From Bog-473 sp963730395 (GTDB lineage Bacteria; Actinomycetota; Acidimicrobiia; Acidimicrobiales; RAAP-2): a DNA stretch of 64,000 bases. The position numbers and the translations under genes are program-made. The notes under the pieces are model-generated. The model did no database searches and was not told the origin of the DNA. It was given only the letters and a program-made list of their open reading frames with translations. The stretch is from contig CAVSSK010000006.1 in the NCBI GenBank assembly GCA_963730395.1, positions 62,001 to 126,000 of the forward strand, given 5' to 3'. This document shows positions 18,081 to 26,177 of this stretch, in pieces; the stretch's first letter is position 1; each line of letters opens with the position of its first letter.

Positions 18081-18094
18081 GACCGGCGCCGGTC
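18081..18094. promoter_or_regulatory. Perfect 14-bp palindrome GACCGGCGCCGGTC next to TAACCT
   Basis: A TAACCT hexamer (18075-18080) is followed immediately by this palindrome, 27 nt upstream of the thiolase-like gene. The layout copies that of the TGAC-N6-GTCA sites, but the inner bases differ and the right arm is GGTC, not GTCA. It may be a diverged or different operator, or chance in GC-rich DNA. Confidence 0.35.
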
Positions 18095-18120
18095 CGAGAC
18101 GAAGAGGAGAGCACGAGAAC

Positions 18121-19266
18121 ATGGCCAACCGCCGCGTGGCGATCGTGGGCGCTTCGACGTCCGATTGCGGGAGGGTCGACGACAAGACGGCTTTCCAGCT
18201 GAACTTCCAGGGCACCACGCGCGCACTCGCCGATGCCGGGATCGAGAAGTCCGAGGTCGACGGGTTCATGTCCCTCACCGGTGCGCTGCCACCCGTCGAA
18301 TTGGCGGAGTACCTCGGCCTCCGGCCGAACTGGGTGGACTCCACCGGGCACGGGGGGAGCATCTGGGAGTTCATGGTCGAGCACGCGGCGGCGGCCATTG
18401 CCCAGGGACTCGTCGAGGTCGTCGTCCTCACCTATGGGTCGACCCAGCGTGCCGACCTGAAGAAGAAGCTGCGCATGGCGAACCTGTCGTTCGGCACCCG
18501 CGGACCCGCCCAGTTCGCAGCCCCGTTCGGGCACCCCGTCGGGTCCCACTACGCAATGGTGGCCCGACGCCACATGTACGAGTTCGGCACCACGATCGAA
18601 CAGCTGGCCGAGGTCGCCGTCTCGGCCCGCTACAACGCAGGCCTCAATCCGGACGCCTACTACCAGGACCCCATCACGATCGACGACGTCGTGAACGCCC
18701 CGCTGGTCTGGGACCCCCTCACGAAACTGCACTGCTGCATCCGCTCCGACGGCGGAGGCGCCATCGTCCTCACCCACGAGGAGCGGGCGCGCGACTGCGC
18801 CAAGGCGCCCGTGTGGATCCTGGGCACCGGTGAGGCGGTCTCCCACACCACGATGAGCGAATGGGAGGACTTCACCGAGTCGCCCTGCGTCCGCTCGGGC
18901 CAGATGGCCTTCGATCGGGCTGGCCTGACCCCTGAAGACATGGACACGGTGCAGGTCTACGACGCGTTCACGCCCATGGTCATCCTGACTCTCGAAGGGC
19001 TGGGCTTCTGCAAGAAGGGCGAGGGTGGTCCGTTCGTCGAGGACGGCAAGCTCCGGGTCGGCGGCGCGCTGCCGACCAACACCGACGGCGGCGGGCTGTC
19101 TGCCTGCCAGCCGGGCATGCGCGGCATGTTCCTGCTGATCGAGGCGGTCAAGCAATTGCGGGGCGAGTGCGGCCTGCGCCAAGTGCCCGACGCCCGGCTG
19201 GCCTGCGTCAACGGGACGAGCGGCTGGTTCACTGCCGCGGGCACGGTGATCCTCGGGCGCGACTGA
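18121..19266 (+). CDS. Thiolase-like protein of the SCP-x/Ltp2 group, no nucleophilic Cys
   Basis: The 381-residue thiolase-fold protein belongs to the lipid-transfer-associated branch. At the place of the thiolase nucleophile it reads 'STGHGGSIWEF', without cysteine, while 'VQVYDAFTPMVILTLEGLGF' and the glycine-rich C-terminal loop are present. In Ltp2, a characterised member lacking this cysteine, the reaction is retro-aldol cleavage of a steroid side chain with a DUF35 partner. Whether that holds here is inference, and no DUF35 gene is adjacent. The ATG at 18121 is preceded by 'aagaggagagc'. It follows the SDR by 67 nt. Confidence 0.82.
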   Translation: MANRRVAIVGASTSDCGRVDDKTAFQLNFQGTTRALADAGIEKSEVDGFMSLTGALPPVELAEYLGLRPNWVDSTGHGGSIWEFMVEHAAAAIAQGLVEVVVLTYGSTQRADLKKKLRMANLSFGTRGPAQFAAPFGHPVGSHYAMVARRHMYEFGTTIEQLAEVAVSARYNAGLNPDAYYQDPITIDDVVNAPLVWDPLTKLHCCIRSDGGGAIVLTHEERARDCAKAPVWILGTGEAVSHTTMSEWEDFTESPCVRSGQMAFDRAGLTPEDMDTVQVYDAFTPMVILTLEGLGFCKKGEGGPFVEDGKLRVGGALPTNTDGGGLSACQPGMRGMFLLIEAVKQLRGECGLRQVPDARLACVNGTSGWFTAAGTVILGRD

Positions 19267-19292
19267 GCAGGCTCGCCCCGTAGCCTGGGTCG

Positions 19293-20351
19293 ATGCCCGC
19301 GCCCTACGACGTCACGCGGGACCAGCTGGCCCAGCTCCTCGAGGGTCAGCCCGTCTACCGCGTCCGCCAGGTCTGGGACAGCCTCCATACCCGCGTGCAG
19401 CGGCCCGACGAGATGACCGAGCTCCCCTCGGCACTCCGGGCCTCGCTGGAGGCGGCACTGCCGTCGGCGCTGCGCGAGGTCTCACGGCGCACCGCCGACG
19501 GGGGGCAGACGACGAAGTGGCTCTGGGCACTCCACGACGAGGCCCGCGTCGAGACGGTGTTGATGCACTACACCGACCGGGTCACCGTGTGCGTCTCCAC
19601 GCAGGCCGGGTGCGCCATGGCCTGCCAGTTCTGCGCGACGGGGCAGGCCGGTTTCCAGCGGCACCTGACCGAGGGGGAGATCGTGGAGCAGGTGGCAGTC
19701 GCCATCCGCCAGGCCAGGCCACGTCGGCTGTCGAACGTGGTCTTCATGGGGATGGGGGAGCCGCTCGCCAACTACGACCGCGTCTGGGGCGCGGTGGTCC
19801 GGCTCAACGGCGAGATGGGACTCTCGGCGCGGCATCTCACCCTTTCGACCGTCGGCATGGTGCCCGGGATCCGTCGCCTCGCCTCCGAGACCCTGCCGGT
19901 CAACTTGGCCGTTTCCCTGCACGCAGCCAACGACGCGTTGCGCGACGAGCTGGTCCCGATCAACCGGCGCTATCCACTGGCCGACCTCGCTGGAGCCTGT
20001 GCCGCGTACGTGGCGGCCAGTGGGCGCCGACTCTCCATCGAATGGGCCTTGATCGATGGCGTCAACGACCGGGGCAGCGATGCCGCCGAGCTGGCCGCCT
20101 TCGCTCGCCCGCTCGGCGCTCACGTGAACCTCATCCCGCTCAACCCCACCCCCGGCTATCCGGTCGTGGGCTCCCCGGCCGACCAGGTGCGGCGGTTCCG
20201 CGGCCAGCTGACTGCTCTCGGCGTGAACGCGACGATCCGCGTCACGAGGGGAGCGGAGATCGACGCCGCCTGTGGCCAACTGGCGGCGACGGGCGGCTCG
20301 GAAGCGGTGCCCGGCGCGCTGCGTTTGCTGCCGGGTGCCCGGGGTGGCTAG
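19293..20351 (+). CDS. rlmN: 23S rRNA (adenine-2503-C2)-methyltransferase RlmN
   Basis: The 352-residue radical-SAM enzyme has the CxxxCxxC cluster motif (CAMACQFC), 'GMGEPLANYDRV', 'LSTVGMVPGIRRLA', 'AVSLHAANDALRDELVPINRRYPL' and the methyl-carrying cysteine region 'AACGQL'. It methylates A2503 of 23S rRNA and A37 of some tRNAs using two SAM and a [4Fe-4S] cluster. A TAGCCT box at 19281-19286 ends 6 nt before the ATG, suggesting leaderless transcription. This is the clearest housekeeping gene in the window and is flanked by unrelated catabolic genes. Confidence 0.96.
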   Translation: MPAPYDVTRDQLAQLLEGQPVYRVRQVWDSLHTRVQRPDEMTELPSALRASLEAALPSALREVSRRTADGGQTTKWLWALHDEARVETVLMHYTDRVTVCVSTQAGCAMACQFCATGQAGFQRHLTEGEIVEQVAVAIRQARPRRLSNVVFMGMGEPLANYDRVWGAVVRLNGEMGLSARHLTLSTVGMVPGIRRLASETLPVNLAVSLHAANDALRDELVPINRRYPLADLAGACAAYVAASGRRLSIEWALIDGVNDRGSDAAELAAFARPLGAHVNLIPLNPTPGYPVVGSPADQVRRFRGQLTALGVNATIRVTRGAEIDAACGQLAATGGSEAVPGALRLLPGARGG

Positions 20352-20360
20352 AAGGGGCGC

Positions 20361-20687
20361 ATGGCAAAAGCAGCGCGATCCAGCGTCGTGCGCCCGTCGA
20401 GGCTCTGGTTCCTCCTCCTCGACGGCGGCATCGTGGTCCTGTCGACGCTGGCCCTGAGCAAGCCGGCCTACGACAAGGCGGGTGAGAGGACGGGTGACGC
20501 TCTGCCACCGCGCGAGGTCTTGCAGGCGATGTTGGTCGGCACCGCGGTCATCCACGCCGCCGAGGCGCTGGCCGCAGGCCGGATGGCCCGCCGGCGCGGC
20601 CTGCCCGCCCGGGGTTGGCGGCTGCAAACGCTCATCGTCGGCTTCCCCTCGCTGCTGGCCCTGCGGCGCAGCGCGCAGAACGGCTGA
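20361..20687 (+). CDS. Small two-to-three-helix membrane protein
   Basis: The 108-residue protein has hydrophobic stretches 'LWFLLLDGGIVVLSTLAL', 'VLQAMLVGTAVIHAAEALAAG' and 'LQTLIVGFPSLLALRR'. The His-Ala-x-Glu in the second helix and the final 'TLIVGFPSL' are reminiscent of DUF4499/TMEM254-like small membrane proteins, but I hold that family call loosely. It starts 9 nt after rlmN and is probably co-transcribed with it. Function unknown. Confidence 0.65.
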   Translation: MAKAARSSVVRPSRLWFLLLDGGIVVLSTLALSKPAYDKAGERTGDALPPREVLQAMLVGTAVIHAAEALAAGRMARRRGLPARGWRLQTLIVGFPSLLALRRSAQNG

Positions 20688-20794
20688 CCTGGTACGGCCT
20701 CCCCTTCCCGGAGCGGCTGCAGCACGCGAACCGAACCACATCCCGATGCGTCTCTCCTGCGATACCACTCGTCGCACAAGAGGAGGACCGGGAC

Positions 20795-21605
20795 ATGGCC
20801 GAGGAACCCCCAGCATCACCGCGGTCGCGGCGGACGCTCACCAGGACCACGGTGCTGGCCGTGACGCTTGGCGCGCTGCTGCTCGCCGGCGCCGGTCTGG
20901 GCCTTGCGCTCAGCGATGCCGGTGCGACCACACCGGTCCAGGCCGCAGGGTGTGGCTCGTCGTCCCCTCGCCTCACCGTGCAGGGCACCGGACAGGCCTC
21001 GGCGACGCCGGACGTGCTCACCGCGGTGTTCAGCTTCAACACCACGGCAGGCTCCTCCAGCGCCGCGCTGGCAACGGACAACACCCAAGTCAACCAGGCT
21101 CTGGCTGCCCTGGCCGCCGGCTGGGGTGGTCCGACGCGACATCCAGACGACCGGTCTGTCGCTCCAGCCGCAGTACGCCTACCCCAAGGGCGGCGAACCC
21201 GTCCTCACCGGTTATCAGGTGACGAACACCGTGTCCGCCACGTTGCGGAACACCTCGACGGCGGGCGCGGCGATTGATGCCGTGGTGAACGCGTCAGGGG
21301 ATGCCGCGCAGGTCAACTCGCTCACCTTCTCGTTCGGAGATCCAGCGGAGGTCGAGGACGAGGCACGGTCCGACGCCGTTCATCATGCGGTGGCGCACGC
21401 CGAGGCCATGGCGACCGCAGCGGGCCGCCGTCTCGGTCCGGTGTGCTCCCTGGCCGACGACACCCAGCCCTCGCTCTTCCCCCAGAGCCAGGTCTTCGGA
21501 GCGGACTCTGCCGCGACGGCGCGGCAGGCGAGCGCGGTGCCGCTGGAGCCCGGCACGCAGGTCCAAACCGATCAGGTGACCATGGTGTACGCGTTGGAGA
21601 GCTAG
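20795..21605 (+). pseudogene. SIMPL-domain (DUF541) exported protein, one frameshift near 21119
   Basis: After a cytoplasmic start and one membrane anchor (about residues 20-45) the protein shows the SIMPL pattern: 'RLTVQGTGQASATPD', then 'VVRRDIQTTGLSLQPQYAY', 'YQVTNTVSATLRN', and 'AVHHAVAHAEAMATAAGRRLG'. One extra base in 'GCCGCCGGCTGGGG' around 21119 moves the frame; removing it restores 'AAGVVRRDIQTTG' and a protein of about 269 residues. AGGAGG at 20781-20786 supports the ATG at 20795. DUF541 proteins sit in the envelope and are of poorly known function. The shift may be a sequencing error. Confidence 0.75.
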
Positions 21606-21647
21606 CTTGGCCTGGCTCAACCCGCGCACCGAGTGGAGGTCCAGAGC

Positions 21648-21911
21648 ATGCTCGGCGACATATTCGGGCCCGACATCTTCGTCGTGTTCTTCGTGTTCAT
21701 CCTGGGCATCGCCAGCCTCGTCGTTCCAATCTGGGCGATCGTCGATGCCGCGTCGAGACCGTCAGGAGCATTCACCGCTGCCGGATCGTCCAAGGCCCTC
21801 TGGATCACGCTCATCGCCGTCTTCTCACTCTTGACAGGGGTGGTCGGCCTGATCCTTGGGTGTGTATACCTCGGATCGATCCGTCCTCGGGTTCGGGCCA
21901 TCAGCGGCTAG
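21648..21911 (+). CDS. Small membrane protein, DUF2516-like
   Basis: The 87-residue protein has two hydrophobic helices ('IFVVFFVFILGIASLVVPIW' and 'LWITLIAVFSLLTGVVGLIL') and the 'IWAIVDAASRP..F' connection typical of DUF2516 actinobacterial proteins. GGAGG at 21635-21639 is placed 8 nt before the ATG at 21648, which is preferred to the in-frame GTG at 21633 that would lie on top of the RBS. It follows the SIMPL-domain gene and may be in the same operon. The 150-nt region after it, before the convergent hydratase, shows nothing I can name. Confidence 0.75.
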   Translation: MLGDIFGPDIFVVFFVFILGIASLVVPIWAIVDAASRPSGAFTAAGSSKALWITLIAVFSLLTGVVGLILGCVYLGSIRPRVRAISG

Positions 21912-22061
21912 AGATCGGGAGCTCGTCACACGCACGGCCCTCGGTCTCCGCCGCGAATTGACGGTGGACTGGTTACGGTTCCCGGCCGGCGGCCCGAGCC
22001 GGTGGTCCCGCTGCGCCGGCAGCACCGGCACCATATCGGCGGCCGCTAGGTCGTGCCGACC

Positions 22062-22871
22062 TCAGCGGTTCTTCCATTGGGGCGACCGCTTCTCGGCGAA
22101 GGCGAGCGGCCCCTCGGTGGCGTCCTCACTGGAGAAGACCTCCCCGGAGATCTCCGACTCGATCTTGTAGGCCTCCGGCATGTTGGTGGCCAGGCCACGC
22201 AACACCGACTCCTTGGTCTTTCGGATCGCGAAGGGGCCATTGGCCGTGATCCGGTGGGCGTAGTCGTAGGCCCGCTCCATGAGGTCGCTCGGCCGGCAGA
22301 CCTCGTTGAGCAAACCCATGTCGTAGGCGCGCTGGGCCGGCACCTGGTCGGCGCACAGCAGGAGCTCCATGGCGGCGGGGTAGGGGATCTGCCTGGGTAG
22401 GCGCACCGTTGTGCCACCCCCGGCGAAGAGCCCCCGCTTGGGCTCCATGACCCCGAACGTGGCGGTGTCGGCGGCGACACGGAGGTCGGTGCCCCCGAGC
22501 ATCTCCATGCCGCCGGCCACGCAGGTGCCGTTCACGGCCGCGATGATGGGCTTGTACAGCTTCGTGCCCCGCAGCACCGCCTTGACCCCGTCGTCGAGCC
22601 GGTAGCCGTCGATCTCGCTGACCTCGCCCGCCTTCATCCGCTTCCGCAGCTCGGTGATCTGCGGGATGTACGTCTTCAGGTCGGCCCCGACACAGAAGTC
22701 CCGGCCGACCCCCGTCACGATGGCCACGAAGGCGTCGTCGTCCTCGGCGAAGCGCTCCCAGGCCGAGCGCAGCTGGAAGAAGTGCTCCATGTCGAGCGAG
22801 TTGCGCGCTTCGGGACGGTTGATGGTGACGGTGACGACGTGGTCGTCACCGGTGACGTAGTCGATCGACAT
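22062..22871 (-). CDS. Enoyl-CoA hydratase/isomerase family protein
   Basis: This 269-residue crotonase-fold protein contains 'TVTINRPEARNSLDM', oxyanion-hole segment one in 'DFCVGADLKTYIP' and segment two in 'VNGTCVAGGMEMLGGTDLRVA'. The catalytic-site stretch 'MEPKRGLFAGGGTTVRLPRQI' has no canonical catalytic Glu pair, as in several mycobacterial EchA paralogues, so the exact reaction is open. It lies 54 nt downstream of the amidohydrolase gene on the same strand and is probably controlled by the operator at 24252-24267. Confidence 0.88.
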   Translation of the reverse strand: MSIDYVTGDDHVVTVTINRPEARNSLDMEHFFQLRSAWERFAEDDDAFVAIVTGVGRDFCVGADLKTYIPQITELRKRMKAGEVSEIDGYRLDDGVKAVLRGTKLYKPIIAAVNGTCVAGGMEMLGGTDLRVAADTATFGVMEPKRGLFAGGGTTVRLPRQIPYPAAMELLLCADQVPAQRAYDMGLLNEVCRPSDLMERAYDYAHRITANGPFAIRKTKESVLRGLATNMPEAYKIESEISGEVFSSEDATEGPLAFAEKRSPQWKNR

Positions 22872-22925
22872 GTGCTCCGGTGCTCTCTGGGGTGGAGGGT
22901 GGAAAGGTGTGCCGGGTCGGGACGC

Positions 22926-24227
22926 TCAGTCCGCAGCGTGACCCCGGGACATTCCCACCGTGAAGCTCGAGATGCTCACGATGCCGTCCTCGTTGGTCGC
23001 CGTGTGGCCCCTCGCCCGGGAGACGAGCGAGGTGTCCACGTCGGACGCCTCGGCACGCAATGCCTCCACCGTGCACTTCTCACGCGGCCGCAGGCTGAAG
23101 GGGTCGTACTGGAAGTGCTTCATGGCGTTGAGGTGGGTGATCTTGTTGATGTCCTCGTCGGGCACGTCGGCCAGGTACTTCATGCAGGCCTCCGGTGCCG
23201 TCGGCCAGGTCGAGTCGGAGTGGGGGTAGTCGCACTCCCACGTGATGTTGTCGAGGTTGAGGTAGTCACGGCTCGCAACCCCGAAGGCATCATCGATGAA
23301 GCACGTGATGATGCGGTCCTTGAAGACCTGGCTGGGGAGCATGTCGCCGAAGTCCTGCCCCGTCCACTTGTGGTGGTGCTGGTACACGTAGTCGATGCGC
23401 TCGAGGGCATAGGGGATCCAGCCGATGCCGCCCTCCGAGAGTGCGAAGTGCAAGTCCTTGTACTTGCGCAGCACGGGAGACCACAGCAAGTCGGCGGCCG
23501 CCTGGACCATGTTCATCGGCTGCAGGCTGATCATCACGTCGATGGGCGCGTCGGCGGAGGTGACGAGTATCTGGGACGACGAGCCCAGGTGCATGCAGAT
23601 CACGGTGCCCTCGTCGGCGCAGGCCGTCCAGAACGGGTCCCAGTGGCTCGAGTGCAAGGAGGGCCAGCCGAGCTTCTCGGGGTTCTCCGAGAAGGTGACG
23701 GCGTGGCAGCCCTTCTTGGCGACCCGGCGCACCTCGGCCGCCGCGAGCTCGGGGTCCCAGATGGCCGGGATGGAGAGGGGGATGAAACGGCCGGGCTCGG
23801 CACCGCACCAGGCGTCGATGTGCCAGTCGTTGTAGGCGCGGATCATGGCGAGCGCCTCGTCCTTGTCCTCGCGGCGGGCAAAGAGCTGTCCGCAGAACTG
23901 GGGGAACGAGGGGAAGCACATGGAGCCGAGGACACCGTTGACCGACATGTCGCGCACCCGTTCGTGGACGTCGTAGCAACCGACCCGCATGTCGTCGAGT
24001 GACATGGGCTCGATCCCGTACTCCTCGGGCGGCCGGCCCACGACGGCATTGAGGCCGACGTTGGGGATCTCGTTGCCGTCGTAGTACCAGTAGTCGGTGC
24101 CGTCGGGCCGACGGATCAGCTGGGGCGCCTTGTCCTGGTACTTGGCCGGGAGCAGTCCGTCGAACATCCCTCGTGGCTCGATCACATGGTCGTCCACGCT
24201 GACCAGGATCATGTCTTCTGTGCGCAT
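22926..24227 (-). CDS. Amidohydrolase_2 (TIM-barrel metal-dependent hydrolase)
   Basis: The 433-residue protein is of the PF04909 type: metal-site pattern DDHVIEP at the N-terminus, 'CMHLGSSS' in mid-barrel, the 'FALSEGGIGWIPYALERID' strand and 'WECDYPHSDSTWP' with the late catalytic Asp. Relatives hydrolyse C-N or C-C bonds or decarboxylate (ACMSD, gamma-resorcylate decarboxylase). In mycobacterial lipid clusters members are often found but undefined. The start ATG at 24227 follows GGGGAGGACC on the coding strand. The operator at 24252-24267 is directly upstream, and the enoyl-CoA hydratase follows. Confidence 0.86.
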   Translation of the reverse strand: MRTEDMILVSVDDHVIEPRGMFDGLLPAKYQDKAPQLIRRPDGTDYWYYDGNEIPNVGLNAVVGRPPEEYGIEPMSLDDMRVGCYDVHERVRDMSVNGVLGSMCFPSFPQFCGQLFARREDKDEALAMIRAYNDWHIDAWCGAEPGRFIPLSIPAIWDPELAAAEVRRVAKKGCHAVTFSENPEKLGWPSLHSSHWDPFWTACADEGTVICMHLGSSSQILVTSADAPIDVMISLQPMNMVQAAADLLWSPVLRKYKDLHFALSEGGIGWIPYALERIDYVYQHHHKWTGQDFGDMLPSQVFKDRIITCFIDDAFGVASRDYLNLDNITWECDYPHSDSTWPTAPEACMKYLADVPDEDINKITHLNAMKHFQYDPFSLRPREKCTVEALRAEASDVDTSLVSRARGHTATNEDGIVSISSFTVGMSRGHAAD

Positions 24228-24251
24228 GCGGTCCTCCCCTCGTGCCGTTCC

Positions 24252-24267
24252 CTGACACTCGTGTCAC
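24252..24267. promoter_or_regulatory. Inverted-repeat operator CTGACACTCGTGTCAC
   Basis: TGAC and GTCA arms are intact, with GTGACACgaGTGTCAG on the coding (minus) strand. It sits 25 nt upstream of the amidohydrolase start and is the only intergenic repeat in 24228-24414. A TACGTG hexamer overlaps its promoter-distal end on the minus strand. Confidence 0.68.
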
Positions 24268-24389
24268 GTACCTTATGCGCCGCCGCGCTGCCGGTGCGAA
24301 GCGGCCACGTCCTCGGAGGAGGTGACCTGGTGGAGCCGAGATGGCGCCAGCGACGAATCCAGGGCGGACGGGCATCGGCGCCCCGCAGC

Positions 24390-24409
24390 GCCCGGGGGTG
24401 AGCCCGGGC
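24390..24409 (-). terminator. GC-rich hairpin after clpP
   Basis: GCCCGGG (24390-24396) and CCCGGGC (24403-24409) form a 7-bp stem with a 6-nt loop, ending 5 nt after the clpP stop on the minus strand. There is no T tract, so this would be an actinobacterial-type hairpin terminator, if it is one. Confidence 0.4.
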
Positions 24410-24414
24410 GGCGT

Positions 24415-25095
24415 TCAGGCGCTCGCCACCTGCAGTTCGGGCTCGGGCGCGCACAGGCCACGACGGGGGAGGATGATGTCGTCGATGATGCCGTAGTCGC
24501 GGGCTTCGCCTGCGGTCATGTAGAGGTCGCGGTCGATGTCCTGTGCCACCTGCTCAATGGGGCGGCCGGTGTGATGGGCGATGATCTCGGACATGCGGCG
24601 GGTCAGCGAGAGCACCTCACGCAGCTGGATCTCCATGTCCGACGGCGCCCCGCGCGTACCGGCGGAGCCCTGATGGATCATGATGCGCGCGTTGGGCAGG
24701 GCGAAGCGCTTCCCGGGCGCGCCGCCCGAGAGGATCATGGCGGCGGCCGACATCCCCATGCCGACGCAGATGGTCGACACGTCGGGCTCGACGTGCTGCA
24801 TCACGTCGTAAATGGCCATGCCGGCATAGGCGACGCCCCCGGGGGAGTTGATGTAGAGGTGGATGTCCCTCTCGTTGTTCTGGGCCTCGAGGAAGAGCAT
24901 CTGCGAGATGATCAGGTTGGCCACCTGGTCGTCCACCTCCTGGCCCAGGAACACGATGCGCTCCCGGAGGAGCTGCGAGTAGATGTCGAAGGCGCGGTCG
25001 CCCCGGTTCCCCTCCTCGATCACGGTGGGGACGAGAACCTGACGGAGGCGGTCGGACTCGGACGTGTGCTCTCGGTGCTGCGGGCTCGGGCTCAT
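24415..25095 (-). CDS. clpP: ATP-dependent Clp protease proteolytic subunit
   Basis: The 226-residue protein has a complete Clp peptidase triad. The nucleophile Ser is in 'GMGMSAAAMIL' (in the position of GQAASMGA), the His in 'ARIMIHQG', and the Asp in 'DIDRDLYMTAGEARDYGIID'. The handle 'YINSPGGVAYAGMAIYD' is canonical. It would form the heptameric degradation chamber with a Clp ATPase. The usual actinobacterial neighbours (tig, clpX, a second active clpP) are absent. Instead it is divergent from an XRE regulator and a ClpP-like protein without a triad, so it may be an accessory copy. The ATG at 25095 has GAGGAG upstream on its strand. Confidence 0.93.
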   Translation of the reverse strand: MSPSPQHREHTSESDRLRQVLVPTVIEEGNRGDRAFDIYSQLLRERIVFLGQEVDDQVANLIISQMLFLEAQNNERDIHLYINSPGGVAYAGMAIYDVMQHVEPDVSTICVGMGMSAAAMILSGGAPGKRFALPNARIMIHQGSAGTRGAPSDMEIQLREVLSLTRRMSEIIAHHTGRPIEQVAQDIDRDLYMTAGEARDYGIIDDIILPRRGLCAPEPELQVASA

Positions 25096-25131
25096 GTCGG
25101 GAGGCTCCTCTCTACCGGGGTCCTTCCCACG

Positions 25132-25151
25132 TTATATCAAATGTGAGATAA
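25132..25151. promoter_or_regulatory. AT-rich inverted repeat TTATATCA-N4-TGAGATAA
   Basis: Two 8-nt arms (25132-25139 and 25144-25151) match at seven of eight positions. The repeat lies 9 nt before the XRE-gene GTG and 36 nt before the divergent clpP ATG. It is the most AT-rich stretch of the surrounding kilobase. The position suggests that it is both the -10 region and the operator of the XRE protein, so the regulator could repress itself and clpP together. Confidence 0.55.
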
Positions 25152-25160
25152 TCGGCCACC

Positions 25161-25418
25161 GTGAGCGAGCGACGGCACCCAACGGTGTTCCCCGGCTTTC
25201 GAGAGATGGCCGAGCGCCGGCTCTCGGTGTCGGGGCAGCTCAGCTCGCTGCGCCGGGAGCTGGGCTTGTCCCAGGCCGAGGTGGCGACCCGCATGGGGAC
25301 CTCCCAGTCGGCCGTGGCCCGCTTCGAGGCCGGCGAACTCGATGCCCGGCTCTCGACCGTGGAGCGCTACACCTCCGCCCTGGGGGCGCGCCTGGAATGG
25401 AGGATCGAGCATGGGTGA
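25161..25418 (+). CDS. XRE-family helix-turn-helix regulator
   Basis: The 85-residue protein is a single Cro/C1-type HTH domain: 'LSSLRRELGLSQAEVATRMGTSQSAVARFEAGELDARLSTVERYTSALG'. This form, with the 'RLSTLERYA-ALG' tail, is also that of HigA-like antitoxins, but no toxin gene is adjacent. The stop overlaps the next ATG by 8 nt (ATGGGTGA), so translation of the ClpP-like gene is probably coupled. The 20-bp inverted repeat just upstream is the likely binding site. The start GTG at 25161 is the only one that keeps the compact domain. Confidence 0.85.
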   Translation: MSERRHPTVFPGFREMAERRLSVSGQLSSLRRELGLSQAEVATRMGTSQSAVARFEAGELDARLSTVERYTSALGARLEWRIEHG

Positions 25419-26091
25419 CGGGACCGAGCACGACTGGCCCTGGCTGCCACCGACCGGGCCCGGCGCCGGCGCCGGCACCGGCGTCGGGCCCGAGCCCTTC
25501 TCCGAGGCACTGGCCCGCCGGCTGTTCGAGGAACGGGTCGTCGTGCTGCACGGGCCCCTGGACGACCTGTCGGTCACCCGCGTCTCGGCCGAGCTCATGA
25601 CGCTCGATGCGGACGGTGACGAGCCGGTGACGCTGCGAGTCGACTGCGGCGAGGCCAGCCTCGGCCCGTCGCTGACGCTGATGGACGTGATCGAGCTGAT
25701 GGGGGTGCCGGTGCGGGCACTGTGCCTGGGGCAGGTGGGAGCCGGCGCCGTCGGAGTGGTGGCGGTCTGCGCCCAGCGCGGCGCACTGCCGAGCACCCGG
25801 TTCTCCCTGTACGAGCCGGCCACCCGGCTGGAGGCCCACGTGCGCAACGTGGCCCGGTGGGCCGAGCTGCGGGCAGGTGAGCGACGCCGCTTCTGTGAGC
25901 GGCTGGGCGCCGCCACGGGGCAGTCGGCCGCCACGGTCGAGGAGGACGTGGAACGGGGCCGCTTCCTGAGCGCGGTCGAGGCCGTGGAGTACGGCATCCT
26001 CGACGAGGTGAGTCGGCCCGACGCCGCCATCCGCCGCCTGCCGGGCTCCGGGCCCGAGCCGCCGCCCATCGGGTTCCGGCCGCTCCGCTGA
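25411..26091 (+). CDS. ClpP-like protein lacking the Ser-His-Asp triad (ClpR-type)
   Basis: The 226-residue protein has a Gly/Pro-rich N-terminal linker (about 10-32) and then a Clp-peptidase fold: 'ALARRLFEERVVVLHGPLDD', 'LMTLDADGDEPVTLRVDCGE', 'DVIELMGVPVRALCLGQVGAGAVGV', and 'VEEDVERGRFLSAVEAVEYGILDEV'. Aligned by eye to E. coli ClpP, the nucleophile Ser is Ala (GQAASMGA becomes GQVGAGAV), the His is Tyr (MIHQP becomes SLYEP) and the Asp is Gly (ERDRF becomes ERGRF). The 'INSPGG' loop is also lost. It should be inactive as a peptidase but could co-assemble with ClpP, as ClpR does in cyanobacteria. It is coupled to the XRE gene and divergent from clpP. Confidence 0.8.
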   Translation: MGDGTEHDWPWLPPTGPGAGAGTGVGPEPFSEALARRLFEERVVVLHGPLDDLSVTRVSAELMTLDADGDEPVTLRVDCGEASLGPSLTLMDVIELMGVPVRALCLGQVGAGAVGVVAVCAQRGALPSTRFSLYEPATRLEAHVRNVARWAELRAGERRRFCERLGAATGQSAATVEEDVERGRFLSAVEAVEYGILDEVSRPDAAIRRLPGSGPEPPPIGFRPLR

Positions 26092-26177
26092 GCCTGCGTG
26101 CCGTGCCGGGCGAGACCGCGTGGTTCACCGGCACGGTTCCCGAGACCTGGGTCGGTCGGCGTGCCTACGATGCGGCG

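Noticed and set aside
25161..25418. XRE gene as a HigA-type antitoxin
   Set aside because: No HigB-like or other toxin gene is adjacent; the coupled partner is a ClpP-like protein.
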